Assembly (NCBI RefSeq): GCF_003515945.1
Contig: NZ_QWLM01000001.1
Location: forward strand, 1-64,000
DNA: 64,000 bases
DNA from: Dermacoccus abyssi
GTDB lineage: Bacteria > Actinomycetota > Actinomycetes > Actinomycetales > Dermatophilaceae
Reading direction: 5' to 3'
The position numbers and the translations under genes are program-made. This document shows, in pieces, positions 1 through 7,621 of this stretch; positions within the stretch are counted from its first letter, which is position 1; each line of letters starts with the position of its first letter. The notes beneath the pieces were generated by a model. It had not been told where the DNA came from. It did no database searches and saw only the letters and a program-made list of their open reading frames with translations.

Positions 1-1
1 C

Positions 2-49
2 ACCGAACCCCAGATCGGAGCTGACGACCTGCCCGCAATCACCGCCTGA
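2..49 (+). CDS. C-terminal tail of a gene cut by the window edge (possible)
   Basis: An open frame enters from the left edge and stops with TGA at 47-49. It encodes about 15 residues ending DDLPAITA. Too little is present to identify a family, and the frame choice rests only on its being open to the edge. Function unknown. Confidence 0.25.
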   Translation, partial: TEPQIGADDLPAITA

Positions 50-93
50 ACAACCCCAACGAAGGAACGCAGCGCTACACCACTACCCGGGAC

Positions 94-327
94 TTGACCA
101 CGAAGCGCGGAGTCCGATCGGGCGAGTTGCCCAACATCGGCGTCGGCTCGACAGAGGCCGAACGGTGTGACCTCACCTCACGCGATGTGCTCGACATCGT
201 CCAGCACGAGATCGACGAACTCTCCCGGGCCGCAAGTCTTCTCGGCGACGGTCAGCCAGAGTCGGTCGCGCGATTGCGGCATCAGGCCGCCATCCTCACG
301 GTGGTTCTCGAGAAGGCGGGCCACTGA
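94..327 (+). CDS. small hypothetical protein (77 aa)
   Basis: I do not recognise this family. The frame starts with TTG at 94 and encodes 77 residues with no membrane segment. Its C-terminal half (residues about 30-75) looks alpha-helical and amphipathic (DVLDIVQHEIDELSRAAS, then a second helix). No strong ribosome binding site precedes the TTG, so the true start could lie elsewhere. It converges with the thiamine-binding-like gene, ending about 40 nt from that gene's stop. It could be a small regulatory or structural protein, or spurious; the helical pattern and the absence of a better frame favour a real gene. Confidence 0.45.
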   Translation: MTTKRGVRSGELPNIGVGSTEAERCDLTSRDVLDIVQHEIDELSRAASLLGDGQPESVARLRHQAAILTVVLEKAGH

Positions 328-365
328 CGCCCGGGAGCTTCGCGCACACCACGCGCGACGAGGTG

Positions 366-671
366 TCACTCGCCCGTGAGTCGCTCCTCGATGCGCGCGA
401 CCTTGGCGTCGAGTTGGCCGGTGAAACCGGGCCGGATATCAGCCTTGAGCACGAGTGAGACCCGGGGCGAAACGGCTCCGACGGCTTCGCAGGCCCGCTT
501 CACGACGTCCATGCACTCGTCCCACTCCCCCTCGAGGGTCGTGAACATCGCGTCGGTGCGGTTCGGGATGCCCGACTCACGCACCACGCGGATGGCTGCG
601 GCCACCGCCTCGCTGACGGAACCGTCCGGGTCGTCCGTCGCCGACGGTGCGACGGAGAAAGCGACGAGCAT
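366..671 (-). CDS. thiamine-binding / MTH1187-YkoF family protein
   Basis: A 101-residue protein of the MTH1187 (UPF0045, thiamine-binding) family. Visible features are the N-terminal strand MLVAFSVAPS, a central region with SGIPNRTDAMFTTLEGEWDE, and the C-terminal strand-helix RVSLVLKADIRPG. Family members form small tetrameric ferredoxin-like folds that bind thiamine-like ligands; the in vivo role is poorly known. The frame is open much further upstream, but ATG 671 is preceded by GAGGAG with 6 nt spacing. The upstream stretch is arginine-rich and not family-like, so the short start is preferred. Downstream of the flavoprotein gene, same strand. Confidence 0.75.
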   Translation of the reverse strand: MLVAFSVAPSATDDPDGSVSEAVAAAIRVVRESGIPNRTDAMFTTLEGEWDECMDVVKRACEAVGAVSPRVSLVLKADIRPGFTGQLDAKVARIEERLTGE

Positions 672-769
672 CATGATCTCCTCGAAGGTGATGGGAACGA
701 TGCAGTCAGGTTCGCACGTCAGCCACCCGCGCGGCGTGCGACGAGCGTCGCGTCTTGGGCCGGGCAGGA

Positions 770-2479
770 TCAGCTCGCGCAGGCGTCCGGGTCGCACGTC
801 CCCGTCACGACGGCCTCGAGCCAGTGGTGAACGAGCGTCACGGCCCCCGCGCCCTCACCCGACGCCGCGGCGACGCGCTTCATCGACCCGGCGCGGATGT
901 CGCCTGCGGCAAACACGCCAGGCACGCTCGTCGCGAGCGCTTCCGGGGGCAGCCCGTCACGCCAGAACTCCTGCGGCACGTCACGACCGGTGAGCACGAA
1001 ACCCTTGGCGTCACGCGCCACGGTGCCGTCGAGCCAGTCGACGCACGGGTGCGCGCCAAGCAGGAGGAACAGCCCGCAGGCGGGAACCGTCAGCTCCTGG
1101 TCCTTCTCGTTGAAGCGGATCGTCACGTGCTGCAGCCGATCGGTGCCGCTCGCCCCGACGATCTCCGCATTCGTCTTGACGACGATTCGCGGGTTCGCCT
1201 CGATCTCGCGGATCAGGTAGTCAGACATCGTCTCCGCGAGCCCGTCGCGACGCACGACGATGCTGACGGAGCGCGCGAAGCGTGAGAGGTGGATGGCGGC
1301 CTGGCCCGCCGAGTTGCCACCGCCGACGACGAGGACGTGCCCGCCCTCGCACTCGCGGGCAGCCGACGACGCCGCGCCGTAGTACACGCCGCGTCCGACG
1401 AAGCCTTCGACCTCCTCGACGCCGAGGCGACGGTAGGCCACGCCCGTCGAGATGAGAACGGCGCGGGCGCAGACCGGCCCGTCGTCGGTCTCGAGCACGT
1501 GCGGTTCGCCGCGATAGCCGGGCGTGAAACCGGTGACCTCGGTGGCCGAGTAGATGCCCGCGCCGAACCGGGTGGCCTGGAACCGCGCGCGCTGCGCGAG
1601 GCGCATGCCCGAGATGCCGCGGGGAAAGCCCAGGTAGTTGCGGATCATCGAGCTCGTGCCGGCCTGGCCGCCCACGGCGTCGGCCTCGATGACGGCTGTG
1701 CTCAGCCCCTCGCTCGCGCCGTACACCGCGGCAGCGAGGCCGGCCGGGCCCGCACCGACGATCGCAAGGTCGACGACGTGGCCCTCGCCCAACTCGTCGA
1801 CGGTGGCGCCGAAGGCGCGCCCGAGCACACGGACGTCAGGGTTGGCGTGAACCTCGCGCTCGGCGATGCGCACGAGCGGATAGGCGATCTCGATGCCCTG
1901 CGAACGCGCCATCTCGAGCGTCTTGGCTGCGTGCGGAGCGTCCGGCGGCCAGACCCCCATCGGGATGCCCTGGCGGTCGAGGAAGTCGCGCAGCACCCCG
2001 ACGTTGGGGTCGCCTGCGGGCGCCACGATGTTGACGAGCTCGATCTCGGGGCCACCCGCCGACCACCCCCAGTCCGAGAGCAACTCGGTGACGGCGGTGT
2101 GGAACTCCTCGTCGCGCGGGCCGCTCGGCAGCAGGAGCGCGGCCTCGATCTGGCCGCTGATCTGCGCGACGCGCTGCTCCTCCACCGCCCACGGTTCGCT
2201 GCGCAGGCGCACCATGACCCGCTTGGCCGCCGGCATGACGGCATGCAGGCACTGCAGCGTGACGAGGCCCGTCGCGTCGCCCACCTGCGTCGTCGCGGCG
2301 AACATCGCGACCGGGATGCCGCGCGCGTTGAGGCCCTGCGCCATCGTCATCGATTCGCTGAGCGTCGTGGCGAGTTGCAGGTCGTAGTCGGCAGCGTAGC
2401 GGTGGGTGAATTCGTCCCGCATCTCTTCGGCGTGCTCAGCGGCCGCGATGAGCATGATGACGGGCGTACGAGGCTTCAT
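770..2479 (-). CDS. thioredoxin-reductase-like flavoprotein with N-terminal pseudo-receiver
   Basis: A 569-residue fusion. Residues 1-120 resemble a response-regulator receiver, but where the phosphoacceptor Asp should be (near 60) the sequence reads VAMFAATT. Residues about 145-215 look like a thioredoxin/glutaredoxin-type fold. From residue 238 a TrxR-like FAD/NAD(P)H oxidoreductase follows: FAD motif GAGPAG at 242-247, GGQAG, the NADPH motif VGGGNSAGQAA, and a C-terminal GVFAAGDIR FAD signature. The redox CxxC of true thioredoxin reductases is missing; the equivalent stretch reads YYGAASSAARECEG. It probably uses FAD and NAD(P)H without dithiol exchange. ATG 2479 lies 6 nt from a TAGACT -10 element, so translation may be leaderless. 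Confidence 0.85.
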   Translation of the reverse strand: MKPRTPVIMLIAAAEHAEEMRDEFTHRYAADYDLQLATTLSESMTMAQGLNARGIPVAMFAATTQVGDATGLVTLQCLHAVMPAAKRVMVRLRSEPWAVEEQRVAQISGQIEAALLLPSGPRDEEFHTAVTELLSDWGWSAGGPEIELVNIVAPAGDPNVGVLRDFLDRQGIPMGVWPPDAPHAAKTLEMARSQGIEIAYPLVRIAEREVHANPDVRVLGRAFGATVDELGEGHVVDLAIVGAGPAGLAAAVYGASEGLSTAVIEADAVGGQAGTSSMIRNYLGFPRGISGMRLAQRARFQATRFGAGIYSATEVTGFTPGYRGEPHVLETDDGPVCARAVLISTGVAYRRLGVEEVEGFVGRGVYYGAASSAARECEGGHVLVVGGGNSAGQAAIHLSRFARSVSIVVRRDGLAETMSDYLIREIEANPRIVVKTNAEIVGASGTDRLQHVTIRFNEKDQELTVPACGLFLLLGAHPCVDWLDGTVARDAKGFVLTGRDVPQEFWRDGLPPEALATSVPGVFAAGDIRAGSMKRVAAASGEGAGAVTLVHHWLEAVVTGTCDPDACAS

Positions 2480-2485
2480 GCTCCA

Positions 2486-2491
2486 AGTCTA
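2486..2491 (-). promoter_or_regulatory. -10 element of a probable leaderless promoter (flavoprotein gene)
   Basis: On the minus strand TAGACT sits exactly 6 nt before the ATG at 2479. This TANNNT-N6-start arrangement recurs before several genes in this window. GGAG also falls within the 6 nt, so a short-leader reading is possible. Confidence 0.45.
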
Positions 2492-2510
2492 TGTATCGGC
2501 GCCGACAACC

Positions 2511-2542
2511 CCGGTATTCCGCGGAATCAGAGCTGATACCGG
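2511..2542. promoter_or_regulatory. nested palindromes upstream of the flavoprotein gene
   Basis: A 7-bp inverted repeat CCGGTAT (2511-2517) / ATACCGG (2536-2542) overlaps a perfect 12-bp palindrome ATTCCGCGGAAT (2516-2527). It lies 20-50 bp upstream of the candidate -10 element of the flavoprotein gene, where an activator or repressor would bind. A hairpin role is also possible. Confidence 0.4.
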
Positions 2543-2630
2543 CCGGCGACGCACCTCAGAACACGCTCTGGCGACGCCTCGCTGCCATGGGCTCTCGCGC
2601 GGTTTCGGACGCGCATCGAGCCCCTCACCC

Positions 2631-3581
2631 TCAACCCGCGACGGCCTGCGCCGCGGCGTAGGGGTCCAGAACCCCTCGAGCGACAGCCTCAGCGAGGTCG
2701 TCGAGCTTCACCTCGGCATTGGGGCGTTCCCAGCGCTCACGCAGTCGCCGCACCGCCAGCTCTTCGATCTCGCCCGCGGCCCGACGTCGGCGGCGCGCGC
2801 TGAGCTCGTCGTGCTCGAGCATCCACGCCCTGTGTGCCTCGACGGCCGCGACGACGTCCTCGACGCCCTGCGCCTTCTCGGCCACCGTGGAGACGACCTC
2901 CGGGCGCCACTCACCGGGTTCACCCGACATGCCGAGCGAGATCATGTGCCGCAGATCGCGCACCGTTGCAGGCGCACCGTCCCGGTCGGCCTTGTTGACG
3001 ACGAAGAGATCACCGACCTCCAGGACACCGGCCTTCGCGGCCTGGATGGAATCTCCGGCACCGGGCGCGAGCAGGACGATCGTCGTGTCCGCGAGGCCCG
3101 CGATATGCACTTCCGACTGTCCGACGCCCACGGTCTCCACGAGCACGATGTCTAAGCCTGCTGCGTCGAGCACGCGCAGGGCCGCCGGAGCGGCGGCCGC
3201 GAGACCACCGAGGTGGCCGCGCGTCGCCATCGAGCGGACGAACACGCCCTCATCACCTGAGTGGCCGACCATCCGGATGCGGTCGCCCAGCAGAGCTCCT
3301 CCGGAGAACGGCGAACTTGGGTCGACCGCAAGGACGGCCACCGTCTTGCCGTCCTTGCGGTAGGCCTCGACGAGCGCGTTCGTCGACGTCGACTTACCGA
3401 CCCCGGGCGGCCCCGTGAGACCGATGATCTGCGCCTCGCCCGTGTGCGGCGCGATGGCTGCTCCGATCTCCTCGAGCTTGGGGTGTCCGTTCTCGACGCA
3501 AGTCAGCAGCCGCGCGAGCGCACGCCTGCTGCCGTCGCGCATCTGCGCGACGAGCTGGGGCACGTCGATCTCGCGCGGCAC
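2631..3581 (-). CDS. meaB: methylmalonyl-CoA mutase-associated GTPase MeaB
   Basis: A 316-residue G3E-family P-loop GTPase (MeaB/ArgK). Walker A GPPGVGKS is at 57-64, and the base-recognition motif VNKAD and the helical C-terminal dimerisation region are present. MeaB gates delivery of adenosylcobalamin to methylmalonyl-CoA mutase and protects the mutase from inactivation. The mutase itself is not in the window, but the epimerase (4858) and a cobalamin adenosyltransferase (12771) are. The gene follows the thiolase by only 6 nt on the same strand, so both are probably one transcript. Old ArgK annotations as an arginine-transport kinase do not fit. Confidence 0.93.
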   Translation of the reverse strand: MPREIDVPQLVAQMRDGSRRALARLLTCVENGHPKLEEIGAAIAPHTGEAQIIGLTGPPGVGKSTSTNALVEAYRKDGKTVAVLAVDPSSPFSGGALLGDRIRMVGHSGDEGVFVRSMATRGHLGGLAAAAPAALRVLDAAGLDIVLVETVGVGQSEVHIAGLADTTIVLLAPGAGDSIQAAKAGVLEVGDLFVVNKADRDGAPATVRDLRHMISLGMSGEPGEWRPEVVSTVAEKAQGVEDVVAAVEAHRAWMLEHDELSARRRRRAAGEIEELAVRRLRERWERPNAEVKLDDLAEAVARGVLDPYAAAQAVAG

Positions 3582-3587
3582 GGCTGA

Positions 3588-4787
3588 TCAGCCTTCCGCG
3601 GCCACGCGCAGGACGAGCGCGTCACCCTGTCCCCCGCCACCGCAGAGCGCAGCGGCGCCGACCCCGCCACCACGACGCTTCAGTTCGTGGGCCAGCGTGA
3701 GAACGAGACGGGCTCCGGACATGCCGATCGGGTGGCCCATGGCAATGGCGCCGCCGTTCGGGTTGACCTTCTCCGGATCCAGGCCGAGTTCCTTGGTGGA
3801 CGCGAGGCCGACGGCCGCGAACGCCTCGTTGATCTCGACGACGTCGAGGTCGGTGGGCGACATGCCGTCCTTGGCGCAGGCAGCCGCGAGGGCACGCGCG
3901 GGCTGGCTCTGGAGCGTCGAGTCCGGGCCGGCGACGACGCCGTGGGCACCGATCTCGGCGAGGACCTCGAGCCCGAGTTCGTCGGCCTTCGCCTTGCTCA
4001 TGACGACGAGCGCCGCGGCACCGTCACTGATCTGGGAGGCCGAGCCGGCCGTGATCGTTCCGTCCTTGCTGAAGGCCGGACGCAGCTTGCCGAGCGATTC
4101 GGTCGTCGTGTCGGCGCGCACGCCCTCGTCGTTCTTGAACTGCACCGGCTCGCCCTTGCGCTGCGGGATCTCGACGGAGACGACCTCGTCGTCGAAGTAC
4201 CCCTTCTCCCAGGCGGCGGCAGCCTTCTGGTGCGACGCAGCGGAGAAGGCGTCCTGCTCCTCGCGGCTGAACTGCGCATCACCGCAGTTGGCCTGCTCCG
4301 TGAGGTTGCCCATGGCCTGGTCGGTGAAGGCGTCCCACAGACCGTCGTAGGCCATGTGGTCGCGCATCGACACGTCGCCGTACTTGAAGCCTTCACGGGA
4401 CTTCTCGAGAAGGTGCGGCGCCTGGGTCATGGACTCCTGACCACCGGCCACGACGACGTCGAACTCACCGGCGCGGATGAGCTGCGCGGCGAGCGCCACC
4501 GCGTCGAGACCCGAGAGGCAGACCTTGTTGATCGTCAGGGCGGGCACGCTCATCGGGATGCCGCCCTTGACCGCGGCCTGACGGGCCGGGATCTGGCCGG
4601 CGCCGGCGGTGAGCACCTGACCCATGATGACGTATTCGACCTGATCGCCCGTGACGCCGGCCTTCTCGAGGGCCCCCTTGATGGCGATCCCGCCAAGATC
4701 GGAGCCCGAGAAACCCTTGAGCGAGCCGAGCAGGCGACCCATGGGGGTACGGGCACCCCCGACGATGACGGCGGTGGTGTCGGTCAT
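3588..4787 (-). CDS. acetyl-CoA C-acetyltransferase (thiolase)
   Basis: A 399-residue thiolase catalysing acetyl-CoA condensation or acetoacetyl-CoA thiolysis. The nucleophile is C90 ([11 protein letters not shown]), the catalytic His is in [12 protein letters not shown] (about H352) and the second Cys in ALCGGGGQG (about C382), so all catalytic residues are present. ATG 4787 is chosen because GGAGGAAG precedes it; a GTG 12 nt upstream is also in frame but has no such site. It is divergent from mce across a 70-bp spacer holding a palindromic operator and is followed at 6 nt by meaB. The mce/thiolase pairing is conserved in mycobacteria (fadA4). Confidence 0.93.
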   Translation of the reverse strand: MTDTTAVIVGGARTPMGRLLGSLKGFSGSDLGGIAIKGALEKAGVTGDQVEYVIMGQVLTAGAGQIPARQAAVKGGIPMSVPALTINKVCLSGLDAVALAAQLIRAGEFDVVVAGGQESMTQAPHLLEKSREGFKYGDVSMRDHMAYDGLWDAFTDQAMGNLTEQANCGDAQFSREEQDAFSAASHQKAAAAWEKGYFDDEVVSVEIPQRKGEPVQFKNDEGVRADTTTESLGKLRPAFSKDGTITAGSASQISDGAAALVVMSKAKADELGLEVLAEIGAHGVVAGPDSTLQSQPARALAAACAKDGMSPTDLDVVEINEAFAAVGLASTKELGLDPEKVNPNGGAIAMGHPIGMSGARLVLTLAHELKRRGGGVGAAALCGGGGQGDALVLRVAAEG

Positions 4788-4804
4788 GTCTTCCTCCACA
4801 TTGA

Positions 4805-4820
4805 GTTAATCGTCATTAAC
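4805..4820. promoter_or_regulatory. 16-bp AT-rich palindromic operator between thiolase and mce
   Basis: GTTAAT-CGTC-ATTAAC is a perfect 6+6 inverted repeat in an otherwise GC-rich spacer. It sits 18 nt upstream of the thiolase ATG and about 25 bp upstream of the mce -10 element. It is therefore placed to control both divergent genes. The shape fits a TetR- or MarR-family site; the regulator is not identifiable here. Confidence 0.6.
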
Positions 4821-4845
4821 CAAAGACGCTGTTTCCAGCAAACCA

Positions 4846-4851
4846 TATGGT
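4846..4851 (+). promoter_or_regulatory. -10 element of a probable leaderless mce promoter
   Basis: TATGGT lies 6 nt before the mce ATG at 4858, so transcription would begin at or next to the start codon. No convincing Shine-Dalgarno sequence is present, which supports leaderless initiation. The -35 region (about 4823-4828) is not consensus. Confidence 0.55.
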
Positions 4852-4857
4852 GGGGTC

Positions 4858-5307
4858 ATGACCGGCTCTTTCACGCACCTGTTCGAGGCGATCGACCACG
4901 TCGGCATCGCGGTGGCCGACCTCGACGACGCGATCGCCTTCTATCGAGACACGTACGGCATGACGCTTGCTCACGAGGAGACCAACCAAGAGCAGGGTGT
5001 GCGTGAGGCGATGATGAGCGTCGGCCCGGCCGATGCCCCGCACAGCCACATCCAGCTGCTCGCGCCGCTGTCGCCGGAGTCGAGCATCGCGAAGTTCCTC
5101 GACCGCTCCGGCCCCGGCATGCAGCAACTCGCCTACCGCGTCGCAGACCTTGGCGCGGTGAGCGCGACGCTGCGCGAGCGCGGGATGCGGTTGCTCTACG
5201 ACGCGCCGAAGATCGGCACCGGCGGCAGCCGCATCAACTTCATCCACCCCAAGGATGCCGGCGGCGTGCTCGTCGAACTTGTCGAGCCGGCGGCTGAAGG
5301 ACACTGA
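4858..5307 (+). CDS. mce: methylmalonyl-CoA epimerase
   Basis: A 149-residue glyoxalase/bleomycin-resistance fold protein that interconverts (2S)- and (2R)-methylmalonyl-CoA between propionyl-CoA carboxylase and the B12-dependent mutase. Visible are the first metal His (AIDHVGIAV), the Gln ligand in SHIQLLAPL, and the C-terminal Glu in GGVLVELVEP. The usual HH of the third ligand region is QQ here (PGMQQLAYRV), as I recall for mycobacterial homologues. Length matches the family. It is divergent from thiolase-meaB, and an IS30 element has inserted 55 bp after its stop. Confidence 0.9.
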   Translation: MTGSFTHLFEAIDHVGIAVADLDDAIAFYRDTYGMTLAHEETNQEQGVREAMMSVGPADAPHSHIQLLAPLSPESSIAKFLDRSGPGMQQLAYRVADLGAVSATLRERGMRLLYDAPKIGTGGSRINFIHPKDAGGVLVELVEPAAEGH

Positions 5308-5361
5308 GGCAGCCCATCGTTTCTACCCCAAGGCTCGGCGTCGTCGCAAAACGTTGGCGGA

Positions 5362-5381
5362 TTCAACCGGTCAACGCACCA
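5362..5381. repeat. IS30 left terminal inverted repeat
   Basis: A 20-bp terminal repeat identical to the reverse complement of 6531-6550. It overlaps the last codons and stop of the transposase gene. Confidence 0.9.
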
Positions 5382-6514
5382 TTGATGGTGTTCAGGCTAT
5401 CGGTGAAGGCGTCGTGGGATGAGGCCCAGCCGAGGACCTTGCGGGGCCGTTCGTTGATGCGCGTCGCGATGGTGTCGAGGTCGGTCTGGGTGAAGGAGCG
5501 TAGGTCGGCGTTCTTCGCGAGGTACTGACGCAGCAGGCGGTTCGTGTTTTCGTTCGTGCCGCGCTGCCATGGCGAACGGGCGTCACAGAAGAACACTTGC
5601 ATGCCCAGGGCGTGCGTCACCTGGTCGTGGAAGGCCATTTCCCTGCCGCGATCCCACGTCAACGACCGACGAAACTGCGGCGGCATGTCGGCGAGATTCT
5701 CGATGAGAGCGTCCCTGACGGCGTCAGCCTTGTACCCGTCGGGCAGGGCGACGACGCGCACCAGGCGGGTGGAGCGTTCGACGAGGGTGGCCACGGCTGA
5801 TGGGCGCTGGCCCATGATGAGGTCACCTTCCCAATGGCCGACTTCGGCCCGGTCTTCGACGCTGGCGGGTCGATCGTGGATGGAGGTCATGTTCCGCAAC
5901 ACGCCGCGGCGTTGTCGGGGCTTCGCGACGCGCGCATGGCGCAGGGATCGCCCTGATCGCAGGAGGCTTCCCTGTCGTGGCGCACGGATCTGGCCGGTGT
6001 ACAGGGCGTGGTAGATCGACTCGTGCGACAACGAATCCTGCTGTTCGCGCCGTAGCCAGTGGGCGATCTGGGTGGGTGACCACCCTCGTTCCAGCTTCGC
6101 CGCGACTAGGCTCGACAGCGCCGGGTCGCGGTGAAGACGTGAGGGTTTCGGGCGGCGCGCGTTGCGCCACGCGCCCGCGTCAGCGCTGGCCGCGCGATAG
6201 GTGCCGGGGCCGCCGTGGCGGGCGACTTCGCGGCTGATGCTCGTGTGATGCCGTCCCAGCCGAGCGGCGATGACACGGCACGACAAGCCGGCGGCGAGGC
6301 CGCGGGAGATCTCTTCACGTTCACTCAGCGACAGGTGCCGCCGGTTCCGGGCGCGCGGCGGCGGTTTCACTCCGCCATGGCGGCGCAGCAGCGTCCGGAC
6401 TGGGGTTTGGCTGACGCCGATCGTGCGGGCGATGAGCCTGAACGACTCACCCTTCGCCCACAACGCCCAGACGTTCTCCTGCTGCTCGTTCGACAACCCG
6501 GCCATGACACCCAC
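5363..6514 (-). CDS. IS30-family transposase
   Basis: A 383-residue DDE transposase. Residues 1-110 hold two helix-turn-helix segments (LSNEQQENVWALWAKGES and LSLSEREEISRGLAAG...HHTSISREV). The rve/DDE core follows with Asp in VGHWEGDLIMG, Asp in LTWDRGREM and Glu in QRGTNENTNRLLRQY. All catalytic residues are present and the frame is unbroken, so the enzyme may be active. The frame opens with GTG 6514; ATG 6505 is an alternative start, with AGGGGAT upstream of both. The codon use matches the host, giving no sign of very recent acquisition from a distant genome. Confidence 0.92.
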   Translation of the reverse strand: MGVMAGLSNEQQENVWALWAKGESFRLIARTIGVSQTPVRTLLRRHGGVKPPPRARNRRHLSLSEREEISRGLAAGLSCRVIAARLGRHHTSISREVARHGGPGTYRAASADAGAWRNARRPKPSRLHRDPALSSLVAAKLERGWSPTQIAHWLRREQQDSLSHESIYHALYTGQIRAPRQGSLLRSGRSLRHARVAKPRQRRGVLRNMTSIHDRPASVEDRAEVGHWEGDLIMGQRPSAVATLVERSTRLVRVVALPDGYKADAVRDALIENLADMPPQFRRSLTWDRGREMAFHDQVTHALGMQVFFCDARSPWQRGTNENTNRLLRQYLAKNADLRSFTQTDLDTIATRINERPRKVLGWASSHDAFTDSLNTINGALTG

Positions 6515-6530
6515 GATCCCCTATCGGTGG

Positions 6531-6550
6531 TGGTGCGTTGACCGGTTGAA
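6531..6550. repeat. IS30 right terminal inverted repeat
   Basis: Perfect 20-bp inverted copy of the left end, just upstream of the transposase start; the transposase promoter probably lies in or next to it. Confidence 0.9.
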
Positions 6551-6589
6551 CTCGCCTTCGTTTTTGTCTAGCTCGGGAATGCTGTCCCT

Positions 6590-6964
6590 ATGACCAAGAC
6601 CCGGGCAAGCAAGATGTGTGTCTTCCTAGCGGCTCTCCTGGGTGTCGCGATCCTCTCACTGGGCGCAGTGATGCACCTGCGGGGGCCAGCTGAGGATCGT
6701 TCAGTCATCCGTCACGCAGCCGCTGATCGTCTTCATGTCTCAGACAATCAGGTGGAGGTCAACAGCTTCGTGTCGCAGGGCGCCTGTTACGTCGCTGAGG
6801 TCACGGTCAAGAGCGCAGGTGACCCGGCGTACTCCGTGGCAGTCCGCAAACAGGAACCGGCCCCCGTGGTGACTCGCATCAGTGGCGGATCGCTCGGCCC
6901 CGACGGCGACCCTTACTTTGATACGGACGGCCCGGAATGGGAGTCGCCCTGCATCACGAGCTGA
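6590..6964 (+). CDS. hypothetical membrane-anchored or secreted protein
   Basis: An unrecognised 124-residue protein. Residues 8-28 (MCVFLAALLGVAILSLGAVMH) form one hydrophobic segment after a positive N-terminus (MTKTRASK), so it is a single-pass anchor or uncleaved signal. The rest is an extracytoplasmic domain of about 95 residues with two Cys (in GACYV and SPCITS) that could form a disulfide. It starts 39 bp beyond the IS end and may depend on IS-derived or read-through transcription. Base composition is slightly less GC-rich than its neighbours, in keeping with an accessory gene. Confidence 0.6.
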   Translation: MTKTRASKMCVFLAALLGVAILSLGAVMHLRGPAEDRSVIRHAAADRLHVSDNQVEVNSFVSQGACYVAEVTVKSAGDPAYSVAVRKQEPAPVVTRISGGSLGPDGDPYFDTDGPEWESPCITS

Positions 6965-6976
6965 TCCCCACCCAGA

Positions 6977-7002
6977 GGTGCGGAAACGGTGGGTTGAGCT
7001 AC
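6977..7002 (+). repeat. copy 1 of a GGTGCAGAAACGG-type repeat
   Basis: A 26-bp unit beginning GGTGCGGAAACGG and ending TTGAGCTAC. It matches the unit at 7017-7042 at 20 of 26 positions, and its first half resembles the palindrome at 7596-7621. It lies between the small membrane protein and the GNAT gene. Confidence 0.55.
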
Positions 7003-7016
7003 CGGGCCAGCACGAT

Positions 7017-7042
7017 GGTGCAGAACCCTTCGTTTGAGCTAC
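7017..7042 (+). repeat. copy 2 of a GGTGCAGAAACGG-type repeat
   Basis: Direct repeat of 6977-7002, offset 40 bp, ending with the same TTGAGCTAC. No gene function is apparent. Confidence 0.55.
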
Positions 7043-7100
7043 AGGGGCATGGCGCGAAAAATGGTTGACCGGCCAGGTCGAAAACCGATTGGGTGCGAGC

Positions 7101-7586
7101 ATGAGTGACTTCACCACTGAGCGACTTGTCCTGCACCCAGCTACGCCGGACGAGGCCGAGCGCATTGTGGGGCGCGACCCGGCGCCCGATGACTTGTGGG
7201 CGGAAGACTTCCCGTTCGAGGGCGATGTCATCGGAGCGACGATGTTTTTGCGCGCCACCAACACATCCGGGGATCAGCAGCCGTTCGGTTTCTACGTCAT
7301 CATCCGTCGCAGCGACGGTCGCGCCGTTGGCGGCATTGGGTTCAAGGGTCAGCCCCAGGATGGCTCGGTGGAGATCGGATACGGCCTCGTCCCTTCCGCA
7401 CGTGGCGCAGGATTCGCCGCCGAGGCTTCGCGCGCGCTCATTGACGCGGCCCGTGAGCTCGGCCTCGATCACGTGGTCGCCGCCACTGCCATGGACAACA
7501 TCGCCTCCCAACGCACCCTTGAACACGCCGGCATGTCCCGCGTCGGTGAACAGGGAGACGAGTACCAGTACCGCATCGACCTCTGA
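7101..7586 (+). CDS. GNAT-family N-acetyltransferase (RimJ/RimL type)
   Basis: A 161-residue acetyltransferase that transfers acetyl from acetyl-CoA to an amine; the substrate cannot be told. It begins FTTERLVLHPATPDEAERIV, as in the RimJ/RimL/Rossmann-like subgroup. The acetyl-CoA loop follows strand GSVEIGYGLVPSARGAGFAAEASRALI, with the family motif slightly divergent (ARGAGFA). The C-terminal NIASQRTLEHAGM segment is typical. ATG 7101 matches the family start; a TTG 36 nt upstream would add unrelated residues. It is flanked by the repeat units and sits in the patch next to the IS. Confidence 0.85.
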   Translation: MSDFTTERLVLHPATPDEAERIVGRDPAPDDLWAEDFPFEGDVIGATMFLRATNTSGDQQPFGFYVIIRRSDGRAVGGIGFKGQPQDGSVEIGYGLVPSARGAGFAAEASRALIDAARELGLDHVVAATAMDNIASQRTLEHAGMSRVGEQGDEYQYRIDL

Positions 7587-7595
7587 TCGCCTCGG

Positions 7596-7621
7596 GGTGC
7601 AGAAACGGTCGTTTCTCCACC
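7596..7621. repeat. REP-like palindrome downstream of the GNAT gene
   Basis: GGTGCAGAAACG-GT-CGTTTCTCCACC is a 12-bp inverted repeat with one mismatch. It begins about 10 bp after the GNAT stop. It can act as a hairpin terminator but has no T-run, and its relatives at 6977 and 7017 suggest a dispersed extragenic repeat. Confidence 0.6.

Larger units (their letters stand above)
5362..6550 (-). mobile_element. complete IS30-family insertion sequence
   Basis: The 1189-bp element is bounded by perfect 20-bp terminal inverted repeats, TTCAACCGGTCAACGCACCA at 5362-5381 and its reverse complement at 6531-6550. Between them lies one intact transposase gene filling the element. The transposase stop codon falls inside the left repeat, typical compactness for an IS. 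The flanks (GGA on the left, CTC on the right) show no clear target duplication. The element lies in the spacer after mce and disrupts no recognisable gene. Confidence 0.92.

Noticed and set aside
5355-6556. Target-site duplication of the IS30 element
   Set aside because: The bases next to the two 20-bp ends (GGA left, CTC right) do not repeat directly, so no duplication is claimed.
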